A stretch of 19,965 nucleotides of DNA from Terrisporobacter othiniensis (GCF_000808015.1 NZ_JWHR01000105.1:1-19965), one strand, 5' to 3'; positions 7,557 through 15,550 are shown, counted from the first letter of the stretch. Numbers and translations: made by a program. The notes: a model not told the origin generated them from the letters alone.

Positions 7557-8318
7557 CTATTTTAATAAAGAAGTGACTTCTCCTACATAATATATATTTA
7601 AAACATGAAGAGCCCTTGTGAAACAAGTGTACAGAAGTAACCTTTCATCCTCACTGTTACAATTTTTATTACTAGCATCATAGATAAATACCACATCAAA
7701 TTCAAGACCTTTAGCTAAATATGAATGTATTACTACTATACCATCTGTAAAGGAATCATCATCTTTTGTGATAGATGATACTTCCATATTATTTGATTGC
7801 AACAAATTATATAAATATCTAGTTTCACAAGCCTGTTTTTGTAATAATACCAATAGATTTATAATTCTTTTCTTGGTAATTTTTTATTTCTTCAACAAGT
7901 TTTTTATTCATATCATCTTTATGATTAAAATTAATAAGACTAGGCTCATCACCATGTCTTTCAACATATTCATCACTTATATTTTCTGGAAGAAGTTTTC
8001 TTGCAAATTTAGTTATCTCAGTTGTTGAACGATAAGTTTTTGTTAAGTTTATTATGCAAGTGTCATTTTTTGATATATTGTAAATATTATTGTAGTCTCC
8101 CACATTCATAAATGGATTAATTGATTGATTTATATCTCCAAGTATAGTCATTTTGGCAGACTTAAAAAGTTCATAAAATATTTCATATTGTAGTGGAGTA
8201 TAGTCCTGTGCTTCATCTATAATTACATATTTAATTTGTGATTAAAGAGAATTTTATCATCAGCACTTTTGCTTAACAGTTCTTGCAACATTTCATCATC
8301 TATACTTATTTTAATACT
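7557..8318 (-). pseudogene. Remnant of a HelD/UvrD-like superfamily 1 helicase (C-terminal part, frameshifted)
   Basis: Read on the minus strand, this encodes the C-terminal third of a UvrD/Rep-type SF1 helicase of the HelD (DNA helicase IV-like, RNA polymerase-associated) kind. Visible pieces in order are YVIIDEAQDYTPLQYE (motif II, DEAQD at 8203-8217), MTILGDINQSI (motif III), LTKTYRSTTEI (motif IV), then AKGLEFDVVFI (motif V) and LYTCFTRAL (motif VI). Two frameshifts break it: one near 8230-8236, where a run of A (minus strand) looks one base short and leads to a TAA, and one near 7825-7850, between the IITKT and ACETRYLY segments. Upstream of about 8318 a stop follows and homology is lost, so the Walker A half is deleted. 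It cannot make a functional helicase. Confidence 0.85.
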
Positions 8319-8376
8319 CTATATCAATTATATACAATATTAAAGATATTCATAGTCTAAAAAATATCTATATTTA

Positions 8377-8385
8377 TGATATAAT
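8377..8385 (+). promoter_or_regulatory. Extended -10 promoter, copy 1
   Basis: A perfect extended -10 element TGATATAAT lies at 8377-8385; no good -35 box is visible, which such promoters can lack. Transcription would start near 8392 and meet the terminator at 8424-8464, giving an RNA of about 73 nt. The 15-base core TTTATGATATAATTA (8373-8387) recurs exactly at 8470-8484. Confidence 0.5.
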
Positions 8386-8391
8386 TACAAT

Positions 8392-8464
8392 GGGAAAGTA
8401 AATAATCTAATTTAATTGTATATAAAAAGGTTAAAATACTACTAAAAGTGTTTTAACCTTTTTT
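8392..8464 (+). ncRNA. Candidate short transcript between duplicated promoter and terminator
   Basis: The interval is bounded by an extended -10 promoter and a strong intrinsic terminator and contains no ORF of useful length (the only ATG, at 8390, gives a three-codon frame). It could be a small RNA or simply the leftover of a deleted gene's promoter and terminator. I see no match to a known RNA family. Confidence 0.25.
8424..8464 (+). terminator. Intrinsic terminator in the intergenic region before the gpmB-like gene
   Basis: AAAAAGGTTAAAA (8424-8436) pairs perfectly with TTTTAACCTTTTT (8451-8463), with a small inner ACT/AGT stem in the loop and a T run to 8464. It separates the two copies of the extended -10 promoter. 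Confidence 0.75.
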
Positions 8465-8473
8465 GTCTATTTA

Positions 8474-8482
8474 TGATATAAT
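8474..8482 (+). promoter_or_regulatory. Extended -10 promoter, copy 2, for the five-gene operon
   Basis: A second perfect TGATATAAT lies at 8474-8482, directly after the terminator. It is the likely promoter of the operon starting at 8626 and would give a leader of about 135 nt that includes a dispersed repeat. Confidence 0.55.
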
Positions 8483-8500
8483 TAAAATTTAGAGAATAAA

Positions 8501-8565
8501 AAATTCGCTGCGCTCATTGTGCCAACGATATATTTTTGCTAACTCTACAAGTATATCTGTTGCTT
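8501..8565 (+). repeat. Dispersed intergenic repeat, copy B
   Basis: This unit shares both ends with the sequence at 10501-10590. It starts AAATTCGCTGCGC (11 of 13 bases identical to the other copy). Its last 45 bases (8521-8565), from GCCAACGA to GTTGCTT, align without gaps to 10546-10590 with about 33 identities. The middle is about 25 nt shorter than in the other copy. It lies in the leader of the operon. Confidence 0.6.
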
Positions 8566-8625
8566 AAAGCTTGATTTGCTCAGGTGCGGCAATACATAAT
8601 AATAAAATAGCTATAGGAGGACAAT

Positions 8626-9267
8626 ATGACAAATACTATATATTTAGTTAGACATGGCCAAACAGAATGGAATATAAAAGGAAAAACTCAAGGTCATGGT
8701 AATTCAAATTTAACAGAAAAAGGTATTAATCAAGCAAAAGAACTAGCTGATAGCATGGTTAAATATCCTATCGACTACATATATTCAAGTGATCTTGGTA
8801 GAGCAGTAGAAACTGCTGAAATCATAAGTGATAAATTTGATTTAGATGTAATAAAAACTTCAGCTCTTAGAGAAATGGGCTTTGGAGCGTGGGAAGGTCT
8901 TTTAATAAAAGAAATTCAAGAAGATTATAAAGATATATATCATACTTGGAGAAATAAGCCTCATTTAGCAGAAATACCTGGAGGAGAAACACTTCAGATT
9001 ATAAAAGAGAGAACAGATAAGTTTTTACAGGAATTAAATGAAAAACATGATGGAAAACACATTGTACTTGTAACTCACTCTGTAACAGCAAGAGTTATAC
9101 TTCTTTCTGTTTTAAATTCAGGTATGGAAAACATCTACAGAATAAACCAAGGAAATACTGCACTAAACGTGATTGAGTTTAGAGATTATGGACCGGTTGT
9201 TATAAAAATGAATGATACTAGCCATATTAAAAGTAATCATAAACTAGAAAATAGTGCATTAGAATAG
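8626..9267 (+). CDS. Histidine phosphatase / phosphoglycerate mutase-like protein
   Basis: This 213-aa cytoplasmic enzyme of the histidine phosphatase superfamily (cofactor-dependent PGM branch) is of the kind often labelled GpmB or CobC-like. The catalytic set is visible: the RHG motif with Arg9 and the phospho-accepting His10, Arg59, the acid/base Glu83 in LREMGFG, and the second His, His151, in THSV. Its length and the short insert are those of a broad-specificity phosphatase rather than glycolytic PGM (about 230-250 aa). The substrate cannot be deduced, and no cobalamin genes are nearby. AGGAGG at 8616-8621 precedes the ATG. It is first in an operon, 9 nt before the flavoprotein gene. Confidence 0.88.
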   Translation: MTNTIYLVRHGQTEWNIKGKTQGHGNSNLTEKGINQAKELADSMVKYPIDYIYSSDLGRAVETAEIISDKFDLDVIKTSALREMGFGAWEGLLIKEIQEDYKDIYHTWRNKPHLAEIPGGETLQIIKERTDKFLQELNEKHDGKHIVLVTHSVTARVILLSVLNSGMENIYRINQGNTALNVIEFRDYGPVVIKMNDTSHIKSNHKLENSALE

Positions 9268-9276
9268 GAGAAAATA

Positions 9277-10497
9277 ATGTCAAAAGTAATAGTAATAGGT
9301 GGCGGTCCATCAGGAATGATGGCAGCACTAACAGCTTCTAAAAATGGTCATGAAGTTACTTTAGTAGAGCGAAACGAGGAGCTTGGAAAGAAACTTAAGC
9401 TTACCGGTGGCGGAAGATGTAACGTTACAAACAATAGATATATAGATGAGTTTTTTGATAAAGTTGTAACTAATAAGAAATTTTTATACAGTGCTTTTTA
9501 TTCTTTTACAAATGAAGACTTATTAAACTTCTTAACTGAAAGCAATCTGGAATATAAAGTAGAAGAAGATAATGATTATAAGGTTTATACAAAGAGTGAT
9601 AAGGCAACTGAACTTATTCACACATTTAAAGAATTATTATTAAATAATAATATAAAAATAATGTATAATAGTAAAGTTGTGGATTTAATCATAAATGAAA
9701 ACAACAAAATAGAAGGTGTAGTTTTAGAAAACGGAACTAAAGTTTTAGGAGATAAGGTTATAATATCAACTGGTGGTCATAGCCACTCAAAAACTGGATC
9801 TGATGGAAGTATGCATAAAATTCTAAAAAAACATGGACATACTATAGCTAGACCTTATCCTGCTTTGTCACCTTTAAAAATAAAAGAAGATTGGACAAGA
9901 AGATTACAGGGTATATCATTTAAGAAGGTAGAATTATCATGTAAAATCAAAAAGAAAAAAATAAGTAAAATAGGAGATTTACTATTTGCCCACTTTGGTA
10001 TAACAGGACCAGTAGTACTTATAATGTCATCTTATATTAATAAAATATTAGATAATGAAGAAGTTGAATTAAATTTAGATATTTTACCAGATATAAGCAG
10101 AGAAGAAATAAGTAAAATTATTAGAGAAAATCCTAATAAAAATATAGCTAATAATTTGAAATCAATTTTACCACTGAATTATTTAAAAGAGATTTTAGAT
10201 TTATTAAGTCTTAGTGAAACAAAGCCTAATGAATTAACTAAAGAAAATGAAAATAAGATAATTGATTATATTAAAAATATTAAATTAACTACTAATTCAA
10301 CTTTAGGAATTCAAGTTTCTATGGTAACAAGTGGTGGTGTATCTGTTAAAGAAATTAATTCTTCAACTATGGAATCCAAAGTAATTAAAGATTTATATTT
10401 TACAGGAGAAGTAGTGGATGTGGATGCAGAAACAGGAGGGTACAACCTTCAAATAGCATTTTCAACAGGATACTTAGCAGGCATAAGCATAGAATAA
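9277..10497 (+). CDS. HI0933/YhiN-family FAD-dependent oxidoreductase
   Basis: This 406-aa flavoprotein belongs to the HI0933/YhiN family (BaiN-like; NAD(P)/FAD-dependent oxidoreductase), a widespread group mostly without assigned substrates. The N-terminal Rossmann motif GGGPSG (8-13) ends in the ribose-binding Glu31. The family-specific TGGGRCNVTN segment spans 43-52. Near the C-terminus, TGEVVDVDAETGGYNLQIAFSTG is the typical second FAD-contacting stretch. AGGAG at 9267-9271 overlaps the preceding stop codon, with the ATG 5 nt further on. Many relatives sit directly upstream of cmk in clostridia, so the order here is conserved even though its reaction is unknown. A 118-nt gap carrying a dispersed repeat separates it from cmk. 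Confidence 0.9.
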   Translation: MSKVIVIGGGPSGMMAALTASKNGHEVTLVERNEELGKKLKLTGGGRCNVTNNRYIDEFFDKVVTNKKFLYSAFYSFTNEDLLNFLTESNLEYKVEEDNDYKVYTKSDKATELIHTFKELLLNNNIKIMYNSKVVDLIINENNKIEGVVLENGTKVLGDKVIISTGGHSHSKTGSDGSMHKILKKHGHTIARPYPALSPLKIKEDWTRRLQGISFKKVELSCKIKKKKISKIGDLLFAHFGITGPVVLIMSSYINKILDNEEVELNLDILPDISREEISKIIRENPNKNIANNLKSILPLNYLKEILDLLSLSETKPNELTKENENKIIDYIKNIKLTTNSTLGIQVSMVTSGGVSVKEINSSTMESKVIKDLYFTGEVVDVDAETGGYNLQIAFSTGYLAGISIE

Positions 10498-10500
10498 GAA

Positions 10501-10590
10501 AAATTAGCTACGCCTGAGCGATGTATGGACGAAACACTTCATATCGCCAACGAGATGCCTTTGCTCACGCTTCAGGCAACTCCGTTGCTT
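10501..10590 (+). repeat. Dispersed intergenic repeat, copy A, with imperfect hairpin ends
   Basis: This 90-bp unit between the flavoprotein gene and cmk shares its first 13 and last 45 bases with the repeat at 8501-8565. It is more GC-rich than its surroundings. GCCTGAGCG (10512-10520) pairs with CGCTTCAGGC (10568-10577) with one bulged T, so the unit can fold as a long hairpin in the operon transcript. An 11-base piece, TTCATATCGCC (10538-10548), also appears at 1176-1186. It encodes nothing and has no transposase. Confidence 0.65.
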
Positions 10591-10615
10591 AAATAATTGA
10601 AATAGGAGAAATGAA

Positions 10616-11263
10616 ATGAACAATTTAGTAATAGCAATAGACGGACCAGCAGGTGCTGGAAAAAGTACAATAGCTAAAATAATAGCAAGAGAGTTAAATA
10701 TAAACTACATAGATACAGGAGCTATGTATCGTGCAGTGACATTAAAATGCTTACAACATGGTGTAAACATTGAAAATGAAGCTGAAGTAATAGAATTAGC
10801 AAAGAAAACAGATATAGATTTCAAAGATAACAACATATACTTAGATAATCAAATAGTAAATGAAGAAATAAGAACTATAGAAGTAACTAATAATGTTTCT
10901 AATGTGGCTAAAATAAAAGAAGTTAGATACTTAATGGTAGACGTACAAAGAGAAATAGGAACAAGAAACTCAGTAATACTAGATGGTAGAGATATAGGTT
11001 CTTATGTTTTTCCAAATGCAGATTATAAATTCTTCCTTATAGCTACTCCACAGGAGAGAGGAAGCAGAAGATACAAAGAATTAATAGAAAAAGGTGTTGA
11101 AGTTAAGCTTCAAGACGTAATAGATGATATAATTAAAAGAGATGAAATAGATTCTTCTAGAGAATTTGCTCCTCTTGTTAAAGCTTGTGATGCAATAGAA
11201 ATAGACACTACAGGTAAGAGTATCGATGAAGTGGTTGCATCAGTTTTAGAAAAAATTAAATAA
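10616..11263 (+). CDS. cmk: Cytidylate kinase
   Basis: Cmk phosphorylates CMP and dCMP with ATP to the diphosphates in pyrimidine salvage and CTP/dCTP supply. The protein is 215 aa, the short bacterial type. The P-loop GPAGAGKST lies at residues 10-18, followed by DTGAMYRAVT, the nucleotide monophosphate-binding segment. LDGRDIGSYVFPNADYKFFL and the lid region RGSRRYKEL are characteristic, and the DSSREFAPL segment near 180 is a family marker. TAGGAGAA at 10603-10609 supports the ATG at 10616; an ATG at 10611 stops after two codons. The next gene starts 13 nt downstream. Confidence 0.96.
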   Translation: MNNLVIAIDGPAGAGKSTIAKIIARELNINYIDTGAMYRAVTLKCLQHGVNIENEAEVIELAKKTDIDFKDNNIYLDNQIVNEEIRTIEVTNNVSNVAKIKEVRYLMVDVQREIGTRNSVILDGRDIGSYVFPNADYKFFLIATPQERGSRRYKELIEKGVEVKLQDVIDDIIKRDEIDSSREFAPLVKACDAIEIDTTGKSIDEVVASVLEKIK

Positions 11264-11276
11264 GGGAGAGATATAT

Positions 11277-11867
11277 TTGAGTTTTTACAATGTTGTTTTA
11301 AAAATATTTACTTTATACAGTAAAGTATTTTACAAATATGAAGTAATAGGGGAAGAGAATATACCTAATGAAGGTAATATAATATTAGCAGCAAATCATA
11401 AATCTAATTTAGACCCTATTTTTGTTGCAGCCGCTGTAAAGAATAGAAAAGTTGCTACAATAGGTAAAAAGGAATTATTTGATAATAAAATATTGGCGAC
11501 AATCTTAAATAAATTATGTGTTATACCAATAGATAGAGATAATCCAGGAATATCTACAATAAAGACTATTTTAAAAAAATTAAAAGAAGGCTATGCTGTT
11601 GGTATTTTCCCAGAAGGAACCAGAGTTAAAGGAAATGAATTTGGAGAAGCTAAAGCAGGTTTAGCATTATTTGCAGTTAAAGGTAAGGCTAGAGTAGTAC
11701 CTATATCAATAATATCAAATTATAAATTATTCAATAAAGTTATAGTCTACATTGATAAACCAATTTCATTTGAAGAATATTATAAACAAAAACTTAGTGC
11801 ACAAGAATATGAAAGATTATCTGGAGATGTACTAGAAGTAATTAAAGACAATTACTTTAAAAACTAG
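11277..11867 (+). CDS. plsC: 1-acyl-sn-glycerol-3-phosphate acyltransferase (TTG start)
   Basis: This 196-aa membrane-associated acyltransferase transfers an acyl chain to the sn-2 position of lysophosphatidic acid, making phosphatidic acid for phospholipids. The catalytic HX4D motif is His41-Asp46 in NHKSNLDP. The glycerophosphate-binding FPEGTR motif is at 111-116. The start is a TTG at 11277: GGGAG at 11264-11268 is 8 nt away and no in-frame ATG precedes the catalytic motif. The stop overlaps the ribosome-binding site of ispH. The cmk-plsC-ispH order is common in clostridia, so the operon is probably ancestral. Confidence 0.93.
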   Translation: MSFYNVVLKIFTLYSKVFYKYEVIGEENIPNEGNIILAANHKSNLDPIFVAAAVKNRKVATIGKKELFDNKILATILNKLCVIPIDRDNPGISTIKTILKKLKEGYAVGIFPEGTRVKGNEFGEAKAGLALFAVKGKARVVPISIISNYKLFNKVIVYIDKPISFEEYYKQKLSAQEYERLSGDVLEVIKDNYFKN

Positions 11868-11876
11868 GAGGCTAAA

Positions 11877-12719
11877 ATGGAAGTAAGAATTGCAGAAAAT
11901 GCAGGATTTTGTTTTGGTGTTAAAAGAGCTATGAATATGGCTTGGGATGAACTAGAAAATAAAGGAGATAACAGTGTATATTCTTTAGGACCTCTTATTC
12001 ATAATAAACAAGCTGTAGATAGATATAAGGAAAAAGGACTAATGGAGATGGATTCATTGGAGAAAATTCCTAATGATAGTAAACTTATAATCCGATCTCA
12101 TGGTGTTGCAAAAAAAATATATACTGAGTCTAAATCAAAAAATATGGATATAGTAGATACTACATGCCCATTTGTAAAAAAAATTCATGATATAGTTAAA
12201 GAGTTTTCTAATAACGGATATAAAATTATAATAGTAGGAAATGCTGCACATCCAGAAATAATAGGCATTAATGGATGGTGTGATAACGAAGCTATTGTAA
12301 TTAATAGTGAAGAAGAAGTTGATAATATTTCACTTAACTGTCATGACAAATACTGTGTTGTTAGCCAAACAACTGCTAACTTAGAATTTTTTGATAGAAT
12401 AGTTGCTAAGTTAGAAAGTAAAATTGAAGATTTAACTGTAAAAAATACAATTTGTTGTGCAACAAAGGAACGACAATTGTCTGCAACTGATTTAGCAAAG
12501 GAAGTTGATTGTATGATAGTTATTGGAGGAAAACACAGTTCTAACACTCAAAAACTTGTGAATATATGTAAAGAGATAGTTCCTACTTTTTCTATTGAAA
12601 CTAGAGAGGAGTTAGATAGAAGCAAGTTAGAAGGATATAAAGTTGCAGGTGTTACTGCAGGAGCTTCTACACCTGATTGGATAATAGATGAAGTAATTGA
12701 ATTTTTAAAAGAATTATAA
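11877..12719 (+). CDS. ispH: 4-hydroxy-3-methylbut-2-enyl diphosphate reductase IspH
   Basis: IspH is the last enzyme of the MEP pathway, reducing HMBPP to IPP and DMAPP with a 4Fe-4S cluster. Its three cluster cysteines are visible: Cys12 (AGFCFGVKRA), Cys97 (DTTCPFV) and Cys193 (NTICCAT). The substrate-binding HPEIIG segment, the SQTT motif and SSNTQKL are also in place. At 280 aa it is the stand-alone enzyme; in several Firmicutes IspH is fused to ribosomal protein S1 domains, and that extension is absent here. AGGAGG at 11866-11871 is 5 nt from the ATG. It closes the operon and is followed by a strong terminator. Confidence 0.97.
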   Translation: MEVRIAENAGFCFGVKRAMNMAWDELENKGDNSVYSLGPLIHNKQAVDRYKEKGLMEMDSLEKIPNDSKLIIRSHGVAKKIYTESKSKNMDIVDTTCPFVKKIHDIVKEFSNNGYKIIIVGNAAHPEIIGINGWCDNEAIVINSEEEVDNISLNCHDKYCVVSQTTANLEFFDRIVAKLESKIEDLTVKNTICCATKERQLSATDLAKEVDCMIVIGGKHSSNTQKLVNICKEIVPTFSIETREELDRSKLEGYKVAGVTAGASTPDWIIDEVIEFLKEL

Positions 12720-12728
12720 TAATTTTAT

Positions 12729-12765
12729 AAAATCCACTGATATATTAGTCAGTGGATTTTTGTTT
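12729..12765 (+). terminator. Terminator of the gpmB-like to ispH operon
   Basis: AAAATCCACTGA (12729-12740) pairs perfectly with TCAGTGGATTTT (12749-12760) across an 8-nt loop, followed by further T. Confidence 0.9.
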
Positions 12766-13160
12766 ATCTATAGCTTTTCTATAAATTTAATATTATCATT
12801 ATTGTTATCTTTTGCTACTATTCTTCCACATGAAATACTTCATGGGATTTGTTTTGGAAAAGATGCAGAGGTAGAGTTGTATGTTTCATTAAAAAATATG
12901 ATGGCATTTGTTATATCTACCAAACCTATTTCAAAGAGAAGATTTATTTTTTGAGTCTTTTACCTAATATAGTTTTTGGATGGATACCATTATTAATTTG
13001 GGCATTTATGCCATATAATGCTGTTGTTTCTAATATCTTATTACCATTTTCTATTATATGTATCACTTTTGGAGTAGAAGATTACCTAAATGTCTGGAAT
13101 GCTATGAGGCAAATGCCAAAAAACAGTATGCAAGTATTATCAGGTTTTAACTCATACTGA
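12760..13160 (+). pseudogene. Broken DUF3267 putative zinc metalloprotease
   Basis: Two consecutive reading frames together match one DUF3267 membrane protein. The first (12760-12954) has a hydrophobic helix leading to HEILH, the HExxH zinc motif, and ends KRRFIF-stop. The second continues from about 12951 with LSLLPNIVFGWIPLLIWAF and the family's C-terminal QMPKNSMQVLSGFNSY. Adding one T to the six-T run at 12949-12954 restores a continuous frame. The C-terminal TGA stands where the family usually has TGG (Trp). At the 5' end there is no ribosome-binding site: the only available start is a TTG inside the ispH terminator, so the N-terminus is also lost. It is most likely nonfunctional. Confidence 0.8.
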
Positions 13161-13260
13161 TATATTGAAAACTAATTCAAATTATTTGCTAGTAATAAAA
13201 TTTTAGGTGAAGATTTTCATAAAGTTCATAGACTAATATATACTTTATTTAATCTTTATA

Positions 13261-13289
13261 TTGACATAAAAATAGAAAAACTATATATT
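13261..13289 (+). promoter_or_regulatory. Near-consensus sigma-A promoter of the M20 peptidase gene
   Basis: A perfect TTGACA -35 box (13261-13266) and TATATT -10 box (13284-13289) are separated by 17 bp, with transcription expected near 13296, about 27 nt before the start codon. Confidence 0.78.
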
Positions 13290-13322
13290 CAGATTATAAC
13301 AAAATATATAAAGGAGAACATC

Positions 13323-14429
13323 ATGGTAAATAGACAAAGATTAATAGATAATTTTATCAACATGGTTAAAGTAGATAGCCCATCAGGTAATGAATTAGAA
13401 ATGGCTACTTGGTTAATAAATTACTTAAAAGAAAGAAATATTGAAGTTAAAATGGACAGTGCTGGAGATAAAATAGGAGGAAACTGTGGTAACATAGTAG
13501 CTTACATAAAAGGTGAGTCTTCAGAAAATCCAATATGTTTTGCAGCTCATATGGACCAAGTTATGCCATGCAATGGAGTAAAACCAATAATAGACGGAAA
13601 CATAATAAAAACAGATGGAACTACAACACTGGGAGCAGATGATAAGGGTGGTATAGCCGTTATATTAGAAGCTTTAGAATGTGTGTTAGAAAATAAAGCT
13701 CCTCACAGAGATATATATTTATTATTTACTGTGGCAGAGGAAATCGGTTTAAAAGGTGCTAAAAATTTAGATACTGATATTCTACCATGTAAAGATGTAA
13801 TAATATTCGATGCTGGTGGAGCAACTGGATCAATTACTTATAAAGGACCTACTCAAGAAACTATAGAAGTTACTTTCCATGGTAAAAAAGCTCATGCAGG
13901 TGTTGAGCCAGAAAAAGGAATAAACGCAATAGTTGCAGCATCTCATGCTATAAGCAATATGCGTATAGGAAGATTAGATGAAGTGACAACTACAAATATA
14001 GGAAGAATAGAAGGTGGAGGAGCTACAAATGTAGTTACTGATAAAGTCACTTTCACTGCAGAAGTAAGATCTCACTCAACTGAAAAATTAGAAGCAGAAG
14101 TAGCACATATGAAAAAATGTTGTGAAGATGCAGCTAATAAAATGGGGGCAACTTATGAATTTAAACATGAAAATGCTTATCCACGTTTTGAATTAGACAA
14201 AGAAGGATTTGTATTTAAATTAAGTGAAGAAGCTTTAAGAAAAGCTGGAGTTGAACCAATTCCTCAAATAACTGGTGGGGGAAGTGATGCTAATATTATA
14301 GCAGGCTTTGGATATAGATGTGCAGTACTTAGTTTAGGAATGTATGAGGTTCATACTGTAAATGAATATGCAAATATAGATGATATGTATAATGCATCAA
14401 CAGCAGTATATCATATGATGTCTATATAA
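13323..14429 (+). CDS. M20-family zinc peptidase (peptidase T-like)
   Basis: This 368-aa cytoplasmic di-zinc exopeptidase of family M20 resembles the PepT-like tripeptidase branch. The metal and catalytic residues are all visible: His76 and Asp78 (AAHMDQ), bridging Asp106 (GADDKGG), catalytic Glu139 followed by Glu140 (AEEIG), Asp163 (FDAGG), and the final ligand His344 (YEVHTVNEY). The dimerisation/lid domain lies between about 175 and 290 (HGKKAHAGVEPEKGINA at its start). AAGGAG at 13311-13316 is 6 nt from the ATG, and a near-consensus promoter lies just upstream. Peptide specificity cannot be read; a related aminoacylase or carboxypeptidase role is possible. It is a single-gene unit with its own terminator. 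Confidence 0.9.
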   Translation: MVNRQRLIDNFINMVKVDSPSGNELEMATWLINYLKERNIEVKMDSAGDKIGGNCGNIVAYIKGESSENPICFAAHMDQVMPCNGVKPIIDGNIIKTDGTTTLGADDKGGIAVILEALECVLENKAPHRDIYLLFTVAEEIGLKGAKNLDTDILPCKDVIIFDAGGATGSITYKGPTQETIEVTFHGKKAHAGVEPEKGINAIVAASHAISNMRIGRLDEVTTTNIGRIEGGGATNVVTDKVTFTAEVRSHSTEKLEAEVAHMKKCCEDAANKMGATYEFKHENAYPRFELDKEGFVFKLSEEALRKAGVEPIPQITGGGSDANIIAGFGYRCAVLSLGMYEVHTVNEYANIDDMYNASTAVYHMMSI

Positions 14430-14465
14430 GAAATTTTAAAAATAGCAAATATTGTTTTAAATTAT

Positions 14466-14495
14466 AAAAAGTAGTTCTTTTGAACTACTTTTTTT
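14466..14495 (+). terminator. Terminator of the M20 peptidase gene
   Basis: GTAGTTC (14471-14477) pairs with GAACTAC (14482-14488) across a TTTT loop, extended by flanking A5/T7. Confidence 0.9.
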
Positions 14496-14581
14496 GTATA
14501 AAAATGAGTACTATTTTAAATCTAAGCAAATAATAAATGTATTTATAGAAGTTTTTACTTTGTATTAAGGAGGATTTCATA

Positions 14582-15550
14582 ATGAGAGTTACACCTGATA
14601 TGATAGACAAACAACTTCGTTTCAAAGGTAAAATCATGAGTAAATTGGTTCGATATAATAGCCCTAAAAATTTTCAAATTAATAATAAAATATTAGAAAA
14701 ACTGTATAAAGGTAAGGACAGTAAAAAAATGATTTGCGAAGAACAATATGTTACTAAGAAAGATGGAGGTGTAATTAGGCTATGCATATATAAGCCAATT
14801 GATTTTAAACCAAATGCAACGGGACTTTTATGGATACATGGCGGCGGATATGCCATGCGTGTTCCAGAGCAAGATATGTATTATTTTGAAAACTTTACTT
14901 CTGTTGCAAATTGCGTAATAGTTGCTCCTGATTATACTAGCTCCCTAGTTAAGCCATACCCAGCTGCTTTTATGGACTGCTATGATATTCTTTGCTGGAT
15001 GAAAGAAAAAGCACATACATTAGGAGTTAGAGATGATCAACTATTTGTGGGAGGTGGAAGTTGTGGAGGAGGCCTTACTGCTGCCATAAGTCTTTATGCC
15101 AGAGACACCAAAGAAGTAAATATAGCATTCCAAATGCCATTATACCCGATGATAGATGATAGGATGAACACATACTCAGCTATAGATAATAATGCGCCTG
15201 TATGGGATTCTATAAATAATGAATTGGGATGGAAATTATACTTAGATGATTTATTTGAAAGTGACAATGTGCCAAAGTATGCAGCTCCTGCTAGAGAAAT
15301 TGACTATTCAAATCTTCCACCTACATTTTCTTTTGTAGGAGAGATAGAACCTTTTCATGATGAAACTGTAACATACATGAAAAACCTTCGTGAAGCTGGA
15401 GTAAAAACACATTTTTCTGTTTACAGTGGTTGTTATCATGGATTTGATACAATTTGCCCTAAATCAGAGAAAGGAAAGTCCGCAATAAAAGAAATGCTTA
15501 GAGTTTTTAAATATGCCACTGAAAATTATTTTGCAAAACAAGATAATTAA
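14582..15550 (+). CDS. Alpha/beta hydrolase, acetyl-esterase (HSL/Aes) type
   Basis: This 322-aa cytoplasmic esterase belongs to the hormone-sensitive-lipase group (alpha/beta hydrolase fold 3). The oxyanion-hole motif HGGG is at 86-89. The nucleophile elbow is GGSCG with Ser160, where relatives usually carry GDSAG; Cys follows the serine here. Asp260 in EPFHDE and His286 in YHGFD complete a plausible Ser-Asp-His triad with normal spacing. The likely activity is hydrolysis of short-chain acyl esters; the physiological substrate is unknown. AAGGAGG at 14567-14573 is 8 nt from the ATG. It stands alone and converges on the peptide transporter across a shared terminator. Confidence 0.87.
   Translation: MRVTPDMIDKQLRFKGKIMSKLVRYNSPKNFQINNKILEKLYKGKDSKKMICEEQYVTKKDGGVIRLCIYKPIDFKPNATGLLWIHGGGYAMRVPEQDMYYFENFTSVANCVIVAPDYTSSLVKPYPAAFMDCYDILCWMKEKAHTLGVRDDQLFVGGGSCGGGLTAAISLYARDTKEVNIAFQMPLYPMIDDRMNTYSAIDNNAPVWDSINNELGWKLYLDDLFESDNVPKYAAPAREIDYSNLPPTFSFVGEIEPFHDETVTYMKNLREAGVKTHFSVYSGCYHGFDTICPKSEKGKSAIKEMLRVFKYATENYFAKQDN

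Noticed and set aside
7768..8028. Plus-strand frame across the helicase remnant
   Set aside because: It is the complement of recognisable helicase motifs and is very Phe/Ile-rich with no ribosome-binding site.
13161..13260. Possible gene remnant between the DUF3267 pseudogene and the M20 peptidase
   Set aside because: A short open stretch can be translated, but it shows no motif, start or ribosome-binding site that I recognise.
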